Origin: an uncultured Flavobacteriales bacterium
GTDB lineage: Bacteria > Bacteroidota > Bacteroidia > Flavobacteriales > UBA7312
Direction of reading: 5' to 3'
NCBI GenBank assembly: GCA_913048435.1
Contig: CAJWWC010000007.1
Location: forward strand, 1 to 54,992
DNA length: 54,992 bases
Shown in pieces: positions 11,301 through 20,375 of the stretch (position 1 is the stretch's first letter; each line of letters opens with the position of its first letter). Made by a program: the position numbers and the translations under genes. Under the pieces are notes generated by a model. The model was not told the DNA's origin. It was given only the letters and a program-made list of their open reading frames with translations, and searched no databases.

Positions 11301-12674
11301 TCTGTTAATGAAGATGGCGAAAAAATTAAAATGGTAATTAGTCGTACATCAGAAATAAGAATAATTGATGAATTAGGAATTGTTCTTTCAACAAATAATA
11401 TTCCTTATGGTTCAACATTATACATTGATGCAGGCAAGAAAGTTAAAAAAGGAACTAAGATTTGTGATTGGGATCCGTACAATGCTGTCATTATTTCAGA
11501 ATATGATGGAAAGATTAATTTTCAAGATATTCAAGAGGGATTATCTTACCGTGTAGAGTCTGATGAACAAACAGGTTTTGAAGAAAAAGTTATGATTGAG
11601 CGCAAAGATAAAACTCTAAATCCTGCTATTAATGTAATAAATAGTAAAAGTGATCTAAATAGGTCATACAGTATTCCTGTAAAGGCTCACTTATCAGTTG
11701 ATGATGGACAAATAATCAAGTCTGGACAAATTATAGCAAAGATTCCTAGATTGGCATCTTCTTTAGGTGATATTACTGGTGGTTTACCTCGAGTAACAGA
11801 GCTATTTGAAGCTCGTAATCCATCAAATCCTGCCGTTGTTACTGAAATAGATGGTATTGTTTCTTTTGGTCCAAAGATTAAGCGTGGTAACAAAGAAGTT
11901 ATCATTACCTCTAAATCAGGTGAGACTTCGAAGTACTTGATTCCATTATCTAAACATATTTTAGTTCAGGAAAATGATTTTGTAAAATCTGGAATGCCTC
12001 TTTGTGATGGTGCTATTACTCCATCTGATATTTTAAGAATTAAAGGTCCAACTGCTGTACAGGAGTATATTGTCAATGAAATTCAAGAAGTTTACAGACT
12101 TCAAGGAATGAAGATTAACGATAAACATTTTGAAGTCATAGTTAGACAAATGATGAGAAAGATGAATGTTGTGGATGCAGGCGATACGAGATTTTTAGAC
12201 GGTCAAATTATTACTAAGTTAGAATTTACTGAAGAAAATGATAGAATATTTGGTATGAAAGTGGTAGAAGAGACTGGTGATTCAGAAATACTAAAAGCTG
12301 GTCAAATTGTATCAGCAAGAAAGCTCAGAGAAGAAAACTCAAGATTAAAAAGAAAAGATTTAAAAACGGTAGAGGCTCGTGAAGCAATACCTGCAACTAG
12401 CGAGCAAAGAATTCAGGGAATTACCAGAGCAGCTCTACAAACTAATAGTTGGGTGTCTGCGGCTTCGTTCCAAGAAACTACAAAGGTACTTAATGCTGCT
12501 GCTATTAATGGTAAAAGAGACGGTTTAGAAGGTTTGAAAGAGAATGTTATAGTCGGACACAAAATACCAGCAGGTACAGGTCTTCGTATATGGGATGATC
12601 TTGTTGTTGGCTCACAAGAAGAGTTTGATCAACTTACTAATAAACAAGAGCTAACTACTGAAGAAGAATTATAA
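8379..12674 (+). CDS. rpoC: DNA-directed RNA polymerase subunit beta'
   Basis: The 1431-residue product is the beta-prime subunit. The N-terminal zinc ribbon uses C67, C69, C82 and C85. The catalytic magnesium loop [12 protein letters not shown] is at residues 476-487 with D478, D480 and D482. The second zinc site (CGT, then [11 protein letters not shown]) is present, as are the trigger-loop and bridge-helix regions around [16 protein letters not shown]. Length fits Bacteroidota. It probably shares a transcript with rpoB and with the DUF3467 gene 17 nt downstream. Confidence 0.98.
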   Translation: MATKKVKNQVNTSFNNITISLASPEDILSKSSGEVTKPETINYRTYKPERDGLFCERIFGPTKDFECHCGKYKRIRYRGIVCDRCGVEVTEKKVRRERTGHIQLVVPVAHIWYSKSNPNKIGYLLGLPSKKLDMIIYYERYVVIQAGSALNEQGEPLNFLDFLTEDEYLDVIEKIPSENRYLDDDDPNKFIAKMGAEALIELLRKLDLNQLSYDLRHKANTETSQQRKAEALKRLQVIESFRDANSRIENKPEWMIVKVIPVIPPELRPLVPLDGGRFATSDLNDLYRRVIIRNNRLKRLIEIKAPEVILRNEKRMLQESVDSLFDNSRKSSAVKTESNRALKSLSDSLKGKQGRFRQNLLGKRVDYSARSVIVVGPELKMHECGLPKNMAAELFKPFIIRKMIDRGIVKTVKSAKKIIDKREPVVWDILENVMKGHPVLLNRAPTLHRLGIQAFQPVMIEGKAIRLHPLVCTAFNADFDGDQMAVHLPLGEAAVLEAQLLMLASHNILNPANGAPVTVPSQDMVLGLYYMTKPLKGAKGEGLVFYSDEEVKIAYNEKRVDLHAYIKLRVQLTDDDGEFQNKLIETTVGRVLFNEFVPNEVGFIDQLLTKKALRDIIGQVLNASGIAKTAEFLDNIKGIGYNFAFKGGLSFNLGDVIIPDEKDTMVSNAYNQVDEVSANYNMGFITNNERYNQVIDIWSNTNAHLTEKVMKQLSSDKSGFNSVYMMLDSGARGSKEQIKQLGGMRGLMAKPQKSGDKSGAAIIENPIIANFKEGLSILEYFISTHGARKGLADTALKTADAGYLTRRLVDSSQDVVVTIEDCGTLRGLEISAYKKNDEIIEPLKDRVFGRVSLHDIYDINGNIIVENGEMITENMAKAIEDSQIESVEVRSVLTCEAKKGVCAKCYGINLSTFSMTVPGDAVGVVAAQSIGEPGTQLTLRTFHFGGTASKIASESSVIAKFDGRVEIDDLKIIDSVNEDGEKIKMVISRTSEIRIIDELGIVLSTNNIPYGSTLYIDAGKKVKKGTKICDWDPYNAVIISEYDGKINFQDIQEGLSYRVESDEQTGFEEKVMIERKDKTLNPAINVINSKSDLNRSYSIPVKAHLSVDDGQIIKSGQIIAKIPRLASSLGDITGGLPRVTELFEARNPSNPAVVTEIDGIVSFGPKIKRGNKEVIITSKSGETSKYLIPLSKHILVQENDFVKSGMPLCDGAITPSDILRIKGPTAVQEYIVNEIQEVYRLQGMKINDKHFEVIVRQMMRKMNVVDAGDTRFLDGQIITKLEFTEENDRIFGMKVVEETGDSEILKAGQIVSARKLREENSRLKRKDLKTVEAREAIPATSEQRIQGITRAALQTNSWVSAASFQETTKVLNAAAINGKRDGLEGLKENVIVGHKIPAGTGLRIWDDLVVGSQEEFDQLTNKQELTTEEEL

Positions 12675-12691
12675 ATAAAACTATTTTATTA

Positions 12692-13000
12692 ATGGCTGAA
12701 GATAAAAAAGGATTAAATATTGAGCTCACTGAAGAAGTAGCCGAAGGTCTATACAGTAACTTAGCAATTATTAACCATTCACCTTCAGAATTTGTTGTTG
12801 ATTTTATTAAGGTTATGCCCGGCGTTCCTAAGGCTAAAGTTAAATCAAGAATTGTTTTAACACCACAACACGCTAAACGTCTCTTAAAAGCTCTTAATGA
12901 TAATGTATCTAAATTTGAAAGCCAACATGGTCCAATAAAAAATGTTGACTCTCAAAGCAATATTCCGCTTAGTTTTAGTGGTCCAACAGCTGAGGCATAA
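12692..13000 (+). CDS. DUF3467 family protein
   Basis: This small 102-residue protein of unknown function matches the DUF3467 pattern: IELTEEVAEGLYSNLAIINHSPSEFV near the start, then a central IVLTPQHAKRLLKALNDN stretch and an acidic or neutral tail. It has no signal peptide or membrane segment, so it should be cytoplasmic. The start ATG is 17 nt after the rpoC stop, so it is very likely co-transcribed with RNA polymerase genes. Family members occur widely in Bacteroidota next to rpoC. The position suggests a link to transcription, but no direct evidence is visible in the sequence. Confidence 0.85.
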   Translation: MAEDKKGLNIELTEEVAEGLYSNLAIINHSPSEFVVDFIKVMPGVPKAKVKSRIVLTPQHAKRLLKALNDNVSKFESQHGPIKNVDSQSNIPLSFSGPTAEA

Positions 13001-13008
13001 GCAATATA

Positions 13009-13033
13009 AACTACTTAGATATTAGTTTTTTTT
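13009..13033 (+). terminator. Possible weak terminator after the rpoC operon
   Basis: AACTA (13009-13013) can pair with TAGTT (13023-13027) around a 9-nt loop, followed by an eight-T run (13026-13033). The stem is only 5 bp, so this is a weak candidate. Its place between the converging DUF3467 and desaturase genes supports it. Confidence 0.4.
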
Positions 13034-13053
13034 GTCTTTTTTTCAAATTATCA

Positions 13054-14133
13054 TTAAGCTTTTCCTAAAGATTTAAGCATTTTAGTATGTTCTATTATTG
13101 CTTGTATATAGCTTTTTTGACTATGATAGGGTAATCCGTGTTTTTCGGCTTTTTCTTTAACAATATGAGAAATGTTTTTATAGTGAATGTGACATATATT
13201 TGGAAATAAATGGTGCTCAACCTGAAAATTTAATCCACCAACAAACCATGAGAAAAATCGACTCTTGGGAGCGTAATTGGAAGTAGTCTGTAACTGGTGT
13301 ATTGCCCAATTGTTTTCAATTGTTCCATCCTCATTTGCTATTGGGTAATCGCATTCTGGCATAATATGAGCCGTTTGAAAAATAGTCGCTAATATAAAGC
13401 CAGCTACAAAGTGTAAACTCAAGAAGCATAATAACCAAAAGCTAAATGATATACCACCAACAATATAGTAAGGTACAACAAACATATAAGCGTAATAAAT
13501 AATTTTCCATGCTACCATTTCAAGCATTAATGGTTTGTATTCTTTTTGGCTTATAAAACCATCCTTTTTAAAATCATTTAGTTGTTTAAACTCCTTATTT
13601 GTAGCCCACGAAAATGTCATGAGTCCATAGAAAAACCATGCATAAATATGTTGAAGTTTATGAATCTTTTTTAAAGGTGCATCTGGCGAAAAACGTAGTA
13701 ATCCCATTGGGCTTACATCAGGGTCCATTTCGTGAACATTAGTAAAAGTATGATGAAGTCTGTTGTGTTGAATACGCCAGTTTTTAGCGCTTCCTCCCAT
13801 TAGATTTAATGTGATACCAAAAAGTCTATTGACAAATTTGTTTTTTGAGTATGAGCCGTGATTAGCATCGTGCATTATTGAAAGTCCAATTCCTGACATA
13901 CCCACGCCCATAATCACCCATAGTAACCAATAAATCCAATTATTTGTCACAACGCCAGAAACCACGATACCATATGGGATATAATATAATGAAAGCATAA
14001 ATATACTTTTGAAAACCATATTTATATTACCAAATCTTGTTTTATTATTTTTTTTAAAATATTCATCAACAGATTTTCTGAGCTCAATGATGAATTCTTT
14101 GGAATGGTTTTTATCAAATTTAGCGGTCTTCAT
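13054..14133 (-). CDS. Acyl-lipid/acyl-CoA fatty acid desaturase
   Basis: This is a membrane di-iron desaturase that introduces double bonds into fatty acyl chains. Three histidine boxes are visible: HDANHGS, HNRLHH, and QVEHHLFP near the C-terminus, with four or more hydrophobic segments between them. The Gln in the last box is typical of front-end type desaturases, but regiochemistry cannot be fixed from sequence. No cytochrome b5 domain is present. The frame can start at TTG (14151), but ATG at 14133 (MKTAKFDKNHSKEF) gives a normal 359-residue N-terminus and is preferred. It probably adjusts membrane fluidity. It is convergent with the DUF3467 gene. Confidence 0.9.
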   Translation of the reverse strand: MKTAKFDKNHSKEFIIELRKSVDEYFKKNNKTRFGNINMVFKSIFMLSLYYIPYGIVVSGVVTNNWIYWLLWVIMGVGMSGIGLSIMHDANHGSYSKNKFVNRLFGITLNLMGGSAKNWRIQHNRLHHTFTNVHEMDPDVSPMGLLRFSPDAPLKKIHKLQHIYAWFFYGLMTFSWATNKEFKQLNDFKKDGFISQKEYKPLMLEMVAWKIIYYAYMFVVPYYIVGGISFSFWLLCFLSLHFVAGFILATIFQTAHIMPECDYPIANEDGTIENNWAIHQLQTTSNYAPKSRFFSWFVGGLNFQVEHHLFPNICHIHYKNISHIVKEKAEKHGLPYHSQKSYIQAIIEHTKMLKSLGKA

Positions 14134-14223
14134 TATTATATTTTCATTCAATCATATTATATATTGTAAATATACACATTAATATATGTAGTTATTTGTG
14201 ATTCAAAATAAGTTTATTAACTA

Positions 14224-15198
14224 TTAAATAAACTTTTGTTCTCTCATCCAATCATCGTTAAAAATTTTACCAACATATCTGCTTCCGTGATCATGTAACA
14301 GAACAACAACAACATCATCTTTTTTTAGGTTATTCTTAAGCTGATTTAATCCGGCAATGGCACTTCCACAGGAATAACCTGCAAAAATACCTTCTTCTTT
14401 AGCTAAGCGACGGGCATAGATGGCACCATCTTTATCAGTAACTTTTTCAAAATGGTCAATAAGTTCAAAATCTACGTTATCCGGTAAAATATCCTCTCCA
14501 ATTCCTTCAGTGATGTAAGAATAAATCTCATTTTCATCAAACTCTCCCGTTTCATGATATTTTTTGTAAACAGAACCATAAGAATCGACACCCCAAATTT
14601 TAATATTAGGATTTTTTTCTTTTAGATATTTTGCAATACCTGAAATAGTGCCACCAGTTCCAACACCAACAATAAAATGGGTGATTTTACCATCTGTTTG
14701 ATTCCATATTTCTGGTCCAGTCGATTCATAATGTGCTAACCTATTTGATAGGTTATCGTATTGATTGGGATAAAATGAGTTAGGAATTTCTTCATTAAGA
14801 CGTTTGGCAACCGAGTAGTATGATTCTGGGTGTTCTGGAGCTACGTTAGTTGGACATACATAAACTTCTGCACCCATAGCCTTCAGTATATCCATTTTTT
14901 CTTTAGATTGCTTATCTGAAATGGTGCAAATTAGTTTGTATCCCTTCTGAATACAAGCTAGTGCTAGGCCCATACCAGTATTACCAGAAGTTCCTTCAAT
15001 TACTGTACCACCTTCTTTAAGTAGTCCAGCTTTTTCTGCGTCTTCAATCATTTTTAATGCCATTCTGTCTTTAGTGGAATGACCGGGATTAAAACTTTCT
15101 AACTTAGCCAAAACAAGTGCTTCTGTATCAACTACTTTGTGCAATTTTACCATTGGGGTATTACCAATAGTTTCTATAATATGATTAAAAAAATTCAT
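14224..15198 (-). CDS. Cystathionine beta-synthase/cysteine synthase-like PLP enzyme
   Basis: This 324-residue fold-type II PLP enzyme condenses a serine or acetylserine derivative with a thiol. Visible features are IGNTPMVKL near residue 12, the PLP lysine motif PGHSTKDR near 40 (Gly-Gly-Ser is more usual than Gly-His-Ser), TSGNTGMGLA near 69, and GVGTGGTISGIA near 174. Stretches such as PTNVAPEHPESYYSVAKRL resemble cystathionine beta-synthase more than CysK. The C-terminal CBS (Bateman) pair is absent, so it is the catalytic core only. It is probably involved in cysteine or transsulfuration metabolism. The exact donor is unknown. Confidence 0.85.
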   Translation of the reverse strand: MNFFNHIIETIGNTPMVKLHKVVDTEALVLAKLESFNPGHSTKDRMALKMIEDAEKAGLLKEGGTVIEGTSGNTGMGLALACIQKGYKLICTISDKQSKEKMDILKAMGAEVYVCPTNVAPEHPESYYSVAKRLNEEIPNSFYPNQYDNLSNRLAHYESTGPEIWNQTDGKITHFIVGVGTGGTISGIAKYLKEKNPNIKIWGVDSYGSVYKKYHETGEFDENEIYSYITEGIGEDILPDNVDFELIDHFEKVTDKDGAIYARRLAKEEGIFAGYSCGSAIAGLNQLKNNLKKDDVVVVLLHDHGSRYVGKIFNDDWMREQKFI

Positions 15199-15228
15199 AG
15201 TACAAATTTACCATTAATGTTTCTTTTA

Positions 15229-16446
15229 TTATTCAAATCGAATAGCATTAATGGGATTTATTTTACTAATTAAATAAGATGGAATTATAAGCATCAGCCA
15301 ACATAAAATGAAGGTACCAATATTTAGGACAAGAATATGAGCAATATTTAGGTCAATTGGCACATAAGACATGTAATAAGTGTTCTTGTCTAGCTCCAAA
15401 ATTTGAAATTGGTTCTGAATCCAACAAAGACTCAGTCCTATTATGTTGCCCCAAAACATACCTTTGAGAATTAAATATAATGAATGATAAATAAACACTT
15501 TTCTGATTTGCCAGTTTTGACTTCCTAAAGCCTTAAGAGTACCAATGAGTTGGGACTGTTCCAAAATGAGAATAAATAAGGCCGTAATCATGTTAATTGC
15601 ACCAACAATCAGCATAAGGATTAGTATAACCCTAACATTCATATTTTGTAAATCAAGCCAATCAAAAAGCTGAGGGTTATTATCAATAACTGTTCTAGTG
15701 TTTAAATCAAAACCTATTTTGGAATAAACTTCTTGATTTATATTTTCCAAATCTTCAAAATCATGAAGTTGTATTTCTAGCCCTCCAGCATCATTTGCTG
15801 ACCATTTATTGAGTTTCTGAATGTTTCCAATATCACCTAAGACCAGCATTTTGTCAAATTCAGCAACACCACTATCATAAATTCCTGCAATCTTAAATTG
15901 ACGAACTCTTACAGGTTGTTGGATAAAGTACATTTGAAAGCCATTGCCAATATTTAGATTCAATTGATTGGCTATGGTTTGAGAAATCAATACTTTATTA
16001 GACCTTTTATTCTTTCCAAATGATGGAATATTACCTTTTATTAAGATTTTTTTAATAAATGTGCTGTCAAAATCACTACTTACTCCTTTAAGTACCACAC
16101 CATGAATTTCATTTTCAGTTTTAATAATACCAGCCTTGGTTATATAGGATTGAATGTGTTTTATACCCTTTATTTTTGAAAGAGATAGTTTTAAGGAGTC
16201 TGAACGTTTTAATAGCGAAGATTCGTAGGAGTTTCCGTTACTAAAATTACTCACTTGAATATGAGAACTGAAACCAATAACTTTGTCTGTAATTTTATTT
16301 TGAAAACCTTTTATGATAGCTAGCGATATCAACATAACAGTCAGACTTAATGCAATAGCAGTAATAGCTATTCTGATAACAGGTCGAGAAAAACGATATT
16401 CGTTTTTGCCAATAAGTCGTTGGGCTATGAAAAATGAAATATTCAT
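15229..16446 (-). CDS. LolC/FtsX-type ABC transporter permease
   Basis: This is an inner-membrane permease of the MacB/FtsX/LolCE superfamily. The 405-residue product has an N-terminal membrane segment (about 22-46), a large periplasmic region (about 50-265) and three C-terminal segments. The start MNISFFIAQRLIGKNEYRFS is typical of LolC/LolE-like proteins in Bacteroidota. A role in lipoprotein release from the inner membrane is likely but not proven. No ATPase gene is adjacent, so the partner must lie elsewhere. Its ATG is only 5 nt from the divergent NamZ-type gene. Confidence 0.82.
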   Translation of the reverse strand: MNISFFIAQRLIGKNEYRFSRPVIRIAITAIALSLTVMLISLAIIKGFQNKITDKVIGFSSHIQVSNFSNGNSYESSLLKRSDSLKLSLSKIKGIKHIQSYITKAGIIKTENEIHGVVLKGVSSDFDSTFIKKILIKGNIPSFGKNKRSNKVLISQTIANQLNLNIGNGFQMYFIQQPVRVRQFKIAGIYDSGVAEFDKMLVLGDIGNIQKLNKWSANDAGGLEIQLHDFEDLENINQEVYSKIGFDLNTRTVIDNNPQLFDWLDLQNMNVRVILILMLIVGAINMITALFILILEQSQLIGTLKALGSQNWQIRKVFIYHSLYLILKGMFWGNIIGLSLCWIQNQFQILELDKNTYYMSYVPIDLNIAHILVLNIGTFILCWLMLIIPSYLISKINPINAIRFE

Positions 16447-16451
16447 AAATT

Positions 16452-17597
16452 ATGCGATATAAAATTAAGCATTTATTTCTTTGTCTTTTGATCTTTTTAC
16501 ATTGTTCAAATGCTAATGAAAGTTTGCAAATTGGTGCGGAAAGAACAAATGAGTATTTTCCAATACTAAATGATAAGCTTATTGGTGTAATAGGGAATCA
16601 AAGCTCTCTTATTGAAACAACCCATTTGGTAGATTCTATGTTGAGCGCAAACCTTAAAGTAATTAAAGTCTTTAGTCCTGAACATGGATTTAGAGGAACT
16701 GCCGATGCAGGTGAACATATAGAAAGTGGAATTGACGAACAAACTGGAATTCCTATAATATCATTGTATGGCAGTAACAAAAAACCGAACCCATCGCAAT
16801 TAGAAGGAATTGAAATATTATTGTTTGATATTCAAGATGTAGGTGCTCGTTTTTATACTTATATCTCAACATTGCATTATGTTATGGAGGCGGCAGCAGA
16901 AAATAATATTCCGTTAATTATTTTGGATAGACCCAATCCAAATGGACACTACATTGACGGTCCTATTTTAGATACTGCTTATCGCTCTTTTGTAGGAATG
17001 CACCCTATACCTATCGTTCACGGTATGACCATTGGTGAGTATGCTCAAATGATTAATGGCGAGAAGTGGCTTAAGGATAGCATAGAATGTGATTTAACAA
17101 TTATTTCAATGTTGGGATATAATAAGAAAAAACTTTATGACTTACCTGTTAAGCCATCACCTAACTTACCCAATGCTCAGGCTGTCAACTTATATCCATC
17201 TTTATGTCTGTTTGAGGGAACTAATGTAAGTGTAGGCAGAGGAACAGACTTGCCCTTTCAACATTTTGGCGCACCTTATTTAGAAAGTAATTATTCATTT
17301 GTACCCATAAGTGGTGAAGGAGCTAAATACCCCAAACATAAGGGGGAAAGATGTTATGGTCAAGATTTAAGTAAATTTACTAGACTTAGAAAATTAGACT
17401 TATCTTTTTTAATATATGCCTATAAAGAATGTCCAAAAAAAGAATTTTTTTTTAACGACTTCTTTGATAAACTTGCTGGAAACAATGAATTGAGATTATC
17501 TATTATAGAAGGTAAAAGTGAGAATAATATTAGAGAAGGTTGGATAAAAGATTTGAGATTATACAAAGAGTTAAGAAATAAATACTTAATATATTGA
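16452..17597 (+). CDS. DUF1343 protein, NamZ-type exo-beta-N-acetylmuramidase
   Basis: The family is known to release terminal N-acetylmuramic acid from peptidoglycan fragments. The 381-residue product has an N-terminal hydrophobic signal (KIKHLFLCLLIFLHCSNA), with a cysteine in a non-canonical lipobox-like place. It then shows the DUF1343 core: LIGVIGNQSSL, VFSPEHGFRG, DIQDVGARFYTYISTL, LDRPNPNG and EGTNVSVGRGTDLPFQHFGAP. It likely acts in the periplasm or at the outer membrane in cell wall turnover or in scavenging. The C-terminal part is rather short. No muropeptide transport genes are adjacent. Confidence 0.85.
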   Translation: MRYKIKHLFLCLLIFLHCSNANESLQIGAERTNEYFPILNDKLIGVIGNQSSLIETTHLVDSMLSANLKVIKVFSPEHGFRGTADAGEHIESGIDEQTGIPIISLYGSNKKPNPSQLEGIEILLFDIQDVGARFYTYISTLHYVMEAAAENNIPLIILDRPNPNGHYIDGPILDTAYRSFVGMHPIPIVHGMTIGEYAQMINGEKWLKDSIECDLTIISMLGYNKKKLYDLPVKPSPNLPNAQAVNLYPSLCLFEGTNVSVGRGTDLPFQHFGAPYLESNYSFVPISGEGAKYPKHKGERCYGQDLSKFTRLRKLDLSFLIYAYKECPKKEFFFNDFFDKLAGNNELRLSIIEGKSENNIREGWIKDLRLYKELRNKYLIY

Positions 17598-17744
17598 ATT
17601 TATTTTAATTCTTATGCTATATTAGATGAAGTATTAAAAATAGTTAATTAGTTTCAGTGTAACGTGTTTTTTATTTGGGTGTTTTCATTAAGTATACACT
17701 GTGTTGGAATCCATTTCGTTTTGAGATGGCTTTCTGTATTAATA

Positions 17745-18941
17745 CTAGTTGCTAATTTTGCTATATTTTTTAGGCCATGGGTCTTTAAAATTTAATCCAT
17801 TTTCCCATTGAATTATTTCTTCATCAGTAAGAAAACAAGATTCAACTTTTTCAACGAATTCATCTATTTTTGTTTTATCACCTATAATGGTGAGTTCACA
17901 ACAACGATCTCCAAAACGAGCAGATTCTTTTGATATTTTTTCTTTGAGAAATTTTAATTCTATTTCTTGTAAATTATTCTTTTTTTCTTCAAGTATTGCT
18001 GTTCTCCATGTTCCTAAAAATTCTAAATTAATTGCTCCTGCAGCTTGATTAAAAAGTAGTGATTGACTGGGTCTACTTGCAAGCCAGAAAAAGCCTTTAC
18101 TACGATATATATTTACTTCAAGTTGGTGATTAAAAACCTTCCAAAGCCTTTCAGGATGAAATGGACGATCATCTGTTATTACCCTAGTTGCTAAATCATA
18201 AGGTCTATCAGTTCCTGATTCAAACTCTAGTATAGGTTTTAGTTCGTCAAATAATTGCTCAATATTAAAGTAGTTATATTCTTTTAGTTCAAACAATGAT
18301 TCAATATTGAGTTTACCAAAAATTATAGAATGTATTGTTGCAAAGGGGTTGATTTTTTGAATTTGAGAACATATTTTACTAAGATTATTTTCTTTAATTC
18401 TGTCCCCTTTGGTAAGAATTAAATGACTACTAAATAATATTTGCTCAACTAATAAATTAATAGGATCTCTTTTGCCTTGAATAATATTTTGTTGTAGCTT
18501 AGGAATAATATTTATACCACAATCATAATCTTGTTTAATCATTAAACTATCAATTAATACAAATAATCCAGTTAAATAAACATTTCTTTGATTTTTAAAA
18601 TATTTTACCAGAGGCATCGGATGACAACTTCCAGAAGTTTCAATTATAATTATTTCAGGTTTTTTGTTAAGTAATATATTTTTTAACGCCTGGTCTAAAA
18701 GTTTAATTCCTACATTACTACTTAAGATATGTGAAGAAATAGATTCTAACATTTTATCGTCTTCTTCAATGATTGCACTCGTTGCAATTAATTCTCCATC
18801 AACATCAAGCTGACTCATATCATTTACAATGGCACAAGTTGAGATATTTTTTTCGTTTGACTGAGACAAAAGATTTCTAAAAAGAGTTGTTTTACCAGAG
18901 CCTAAAAAACCATTAAGTATAACAATAGGTATTTTTTTCAT
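17745..18941 (-). CDS. G3E-family (COG0523/CobW-like) GTPase lacking the CxCC motif
   Basis: COG0523 proteins are GTPases linked to metal delivery, often zinc or cobalt. This 398-residue member has the Walker A GFLGSGKTT (residues 11-19), a switch motif ETSG near 140, and the CobW C-terminal domain with RPFHPERLWKVF and GFFWLASRPS, then GDRCCEL (C347, C348). The metal-binding GCxCC normally found near residue 70 is replaced by S70-H71-I72-L73-S74, and the NKxD base-specificity motif reads TKGD. It may therefore bind a different metal or have lost metal transfer. It stands alone between convergent and co-oriented neighbours. I saw no clear Zur-type operator upstream. Confidence 0.85.
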   Translation of the reverse strand: MKKIPIVILNGFLGSGKTTLFRNLLSQSNEKNISTCAIVNDMSQLDVDGELIATSAIIEEDDKMLESISSHILSSNVGIKLLDQALKNILLNKKPEIIIIETSGSCHPMPLVKYFKNQRNVYLTGLFVLIDSLMIKQDYDCGINIIPKLQQNIIQGKRDPINLLVEQILFSSHLILTKGDRIKENNLSKICSQIQKINPFATIHSIIFGKLNIESLFELKEYNYFNIEQLFDELKPILEFESGTDRPYDLATRVITDDRPFHPERLWKVFNHQLEVNIYRSKGFFWLASRPSQSLLFNQAAGAINLEFLGTWRTAILEEKKNNLQEIELKFLKEKISKESARFGDRCCELTIIGDKTKIDEFVEKVESCFLTDEEIIQWENGLNFKDPWPKKYSKISN

Positions 18942-19107
18942 TGTTAATGTGAATATAATTATAAAGGTTGAGAGTAATTAGTATTAATTTTAACGAAAAG
19001 TTTGAGACAAGAACCCTATGTCTGATTGTTTATTAAAATTATTGAATTGATTGTCTCATTCAGGGTGTTGATAAATTGCTGCAAAATACAGTATGTTTCT
19101 TAGTCCA

Positions 19108-20307
19108 TCAGCGAATTCTTCCTGGATAAACGTTTAGAGCTTTTTCCAGACAAACAATAGCTTGACCAAGCGCTTCTTGGTTCAGCACATAAGCAATACG
19201 TACTTGATTGGTGCCAGTATTAGGTGTTGAATAAAAACCAGCTGCTGGTGCAACCATAAGTGTTTTACCTTCATTGTCAAATTCTTCTAATAGCCATTGT
19301 GCAAATTTATCGGCATTATCAATCGGTAATTGTGCGATGCAATAGAAGGCACCTTTAGGTTTTGGACATATTACACCATTTATTTTATTTAGTCCTTCTA
19401 TCAGTAAATTTCTGCGTTGAACATACTCCTTACTTACTTTGTCAAAATATGATTGTGGTGTACAAAGAGCTGCTTCACCAGCTACTTGTCCAAAGGTTGG
19501 GGGCGACAATCGGGCTTGAGCAAATTTAAGAGCAGTAGCCATAAGATCTTTATTTTTAGAGATAATGCAACCAATACGAATCCCACACAAACTATATCGC
19601 TTTGAAGCGGAATCTATCACTACAGCGTGTTGTTCTAAGCCTTCAATATTTAATACAGAATGGTGTGAATTTCCATCATAGCAAAACTCTCTGTAAACTT
19701 CGTCAGCAAACAAAAATAAATCATATTTGATGACAATATCTCTCAATATTTCTAATTCCTTTTTTGAATATAAATAGCCAGTAGGATTACCAGGATTACA
19801 TATCAAAATAGCTTTAGTTTGAGGTGTAATTAATTTTTCAAATTCTTCTATGGCAGGCAGGGCAAAGCCATTAGTAATACTTGTTGTTATGGGCTTAACT
19901 TTTACACCTGTAGAAATAGAAAAACCGTTATAATTGGCGTAAAAAGGTTCTGGAATTATGATTTCATCACCATTGTCTAAACAAGAATTTAGTCCAAACA
20001 GCAAGGCTTCAGAGCCACCAGTCGTTACCATAATGTCATTGTAGTCGATATCTATTCCTAATTTTTGGTAATAAGTTGCTAATCCTTTTCTGTAGCTTTT
20101 GAAGCCTGCCGAATGGCTATACGCTACCACCTTTTGATTGAAATTATGTATGGCGTCAAGAGCTAATTTGGGTGATTCTATATCTGGCTGACCTATATTT
20201 AGGTGAAATACCGTTTTACCCTTTTTTTTAGCTCCTTCGGCAAAAGGAACTAGCTTTCTAATTGGTGACTCTGGCATTTTTGTGCCTTTGTTAGAGATGT
20301 TTGGCAT
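19108..20307 (-). CDS. Class I/II PLP aminotransferase (aspartate aminotransferase-like)
   Basis: This 399-residue fold-type I aminotransferase most likely makes aspartate or related amino acids. The N-terminus MPNISNKGTKMPESPIRKL matches Flavobacteriia aspartate aminotransferase-like proteins, so ATG at 20307 is chosen over an in-frame TTG at 20334 that lies inside a terminator hairpin. PLP-site features are NPGNPTGYLYS, DEVYREF, and a SASKRYSLCGIRIG stretch with the Schiff-base lysine. Only 12 nt separate the T-run of the upstream terminator-like hairpin from the start codon, which suggests regulation by read-through. Exact substrate is not determined. Confidence 0.88.
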   Translation of the reverse strand: MPNISNKGTKMPESPIRKLVPFAEGAKKKGKTVFHLNIGQPDIESPKLALDAIHNFNQKVVAYSHSAGFKSYRKGLATYYQKLGIDIDYNDIMVTTGGSEALLFGLNSCLDNGDEIIIPEPFYANYNGFSISTGVKVKPITTSITNGFALPAIEEFEKLITPQTKAILICNPGNPTGYLYSKKELEILRDIVIKYDLFLFADEVYREFCYDGNSHHSVLNIEGLEQHAVVIDSASKRYSLCGIRIGCIISKNKDLMATALKFAQARLSPPTFGQVAGEAALCTPQSYFDKVSKEYVQRRNLLIEGLNKINGVICPKPKGAFYCIAQLPIDNADKFAQWLLEEFDNEGKTLMVAPAAGFYSTPNTGTNQVRIAYVLNQEALGQAIVCLEKALNVYPGRIR

Positions 20308-20318
20308 AGCTATCGAAT

Positions 20319-20347
20319 AAAAAAACACCCCCAATTAAGGAGGCGTT
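20319..20347 (-). terminator. Rho-independent terminator before the aminotransferase
   Basis: Read on the minus strand, AACGCCTCC pairs with GGGGGTGTT (9 bp, two wobble pairs) around a 6-nt TTAATT loop, and a run of seven T follows. It lies 29 nt after the DUF1573 stop and 12 nt before the aminotransferase ATG. It either ends the DUF1573 transcript or acts as an attenuator for the downstream gene. Confidence 0.8.
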
Positions 20348-20375
20348 GGTATAAATTTAAAATATAAATTCTATA

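Noticed and set aside
177-12000. Several minus-strand ORFs of 60-140 codons inside tuf, rpoB and rpoC
   Set aside because: They lie fully opposite highly conserved genes, show no recognisable domains and have low-complexity composition. They are shadows of the real genes.
14134-14151. TTG start extending the desaturase by six residues
   Set aside because: The in-frame ATG at 14133 gives a normal N-terminus; no support for the rarer start.
17598-17744. Spacer between the NamZ-type and G3E genes
   Set aside because: No ORF, promoter box or convincing hairpin was found; it may contain a weak bidirectional terminator that I cannot support.
19003-19058. Inverted repeat TGAGACAA/TTGTCTCA with a 40-nt gap upstream of the G3E GTPase gene
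   Set aside because: Only 8 bp, not extended on either side and with no mobile gene or target duplication. Probably chance.
20308-20334. TTG start extending the aminotransferase by nine residues
   Set aside because: It falls inside the terminator-like hairpin, and the ATG at 20307 matches family N-termini.
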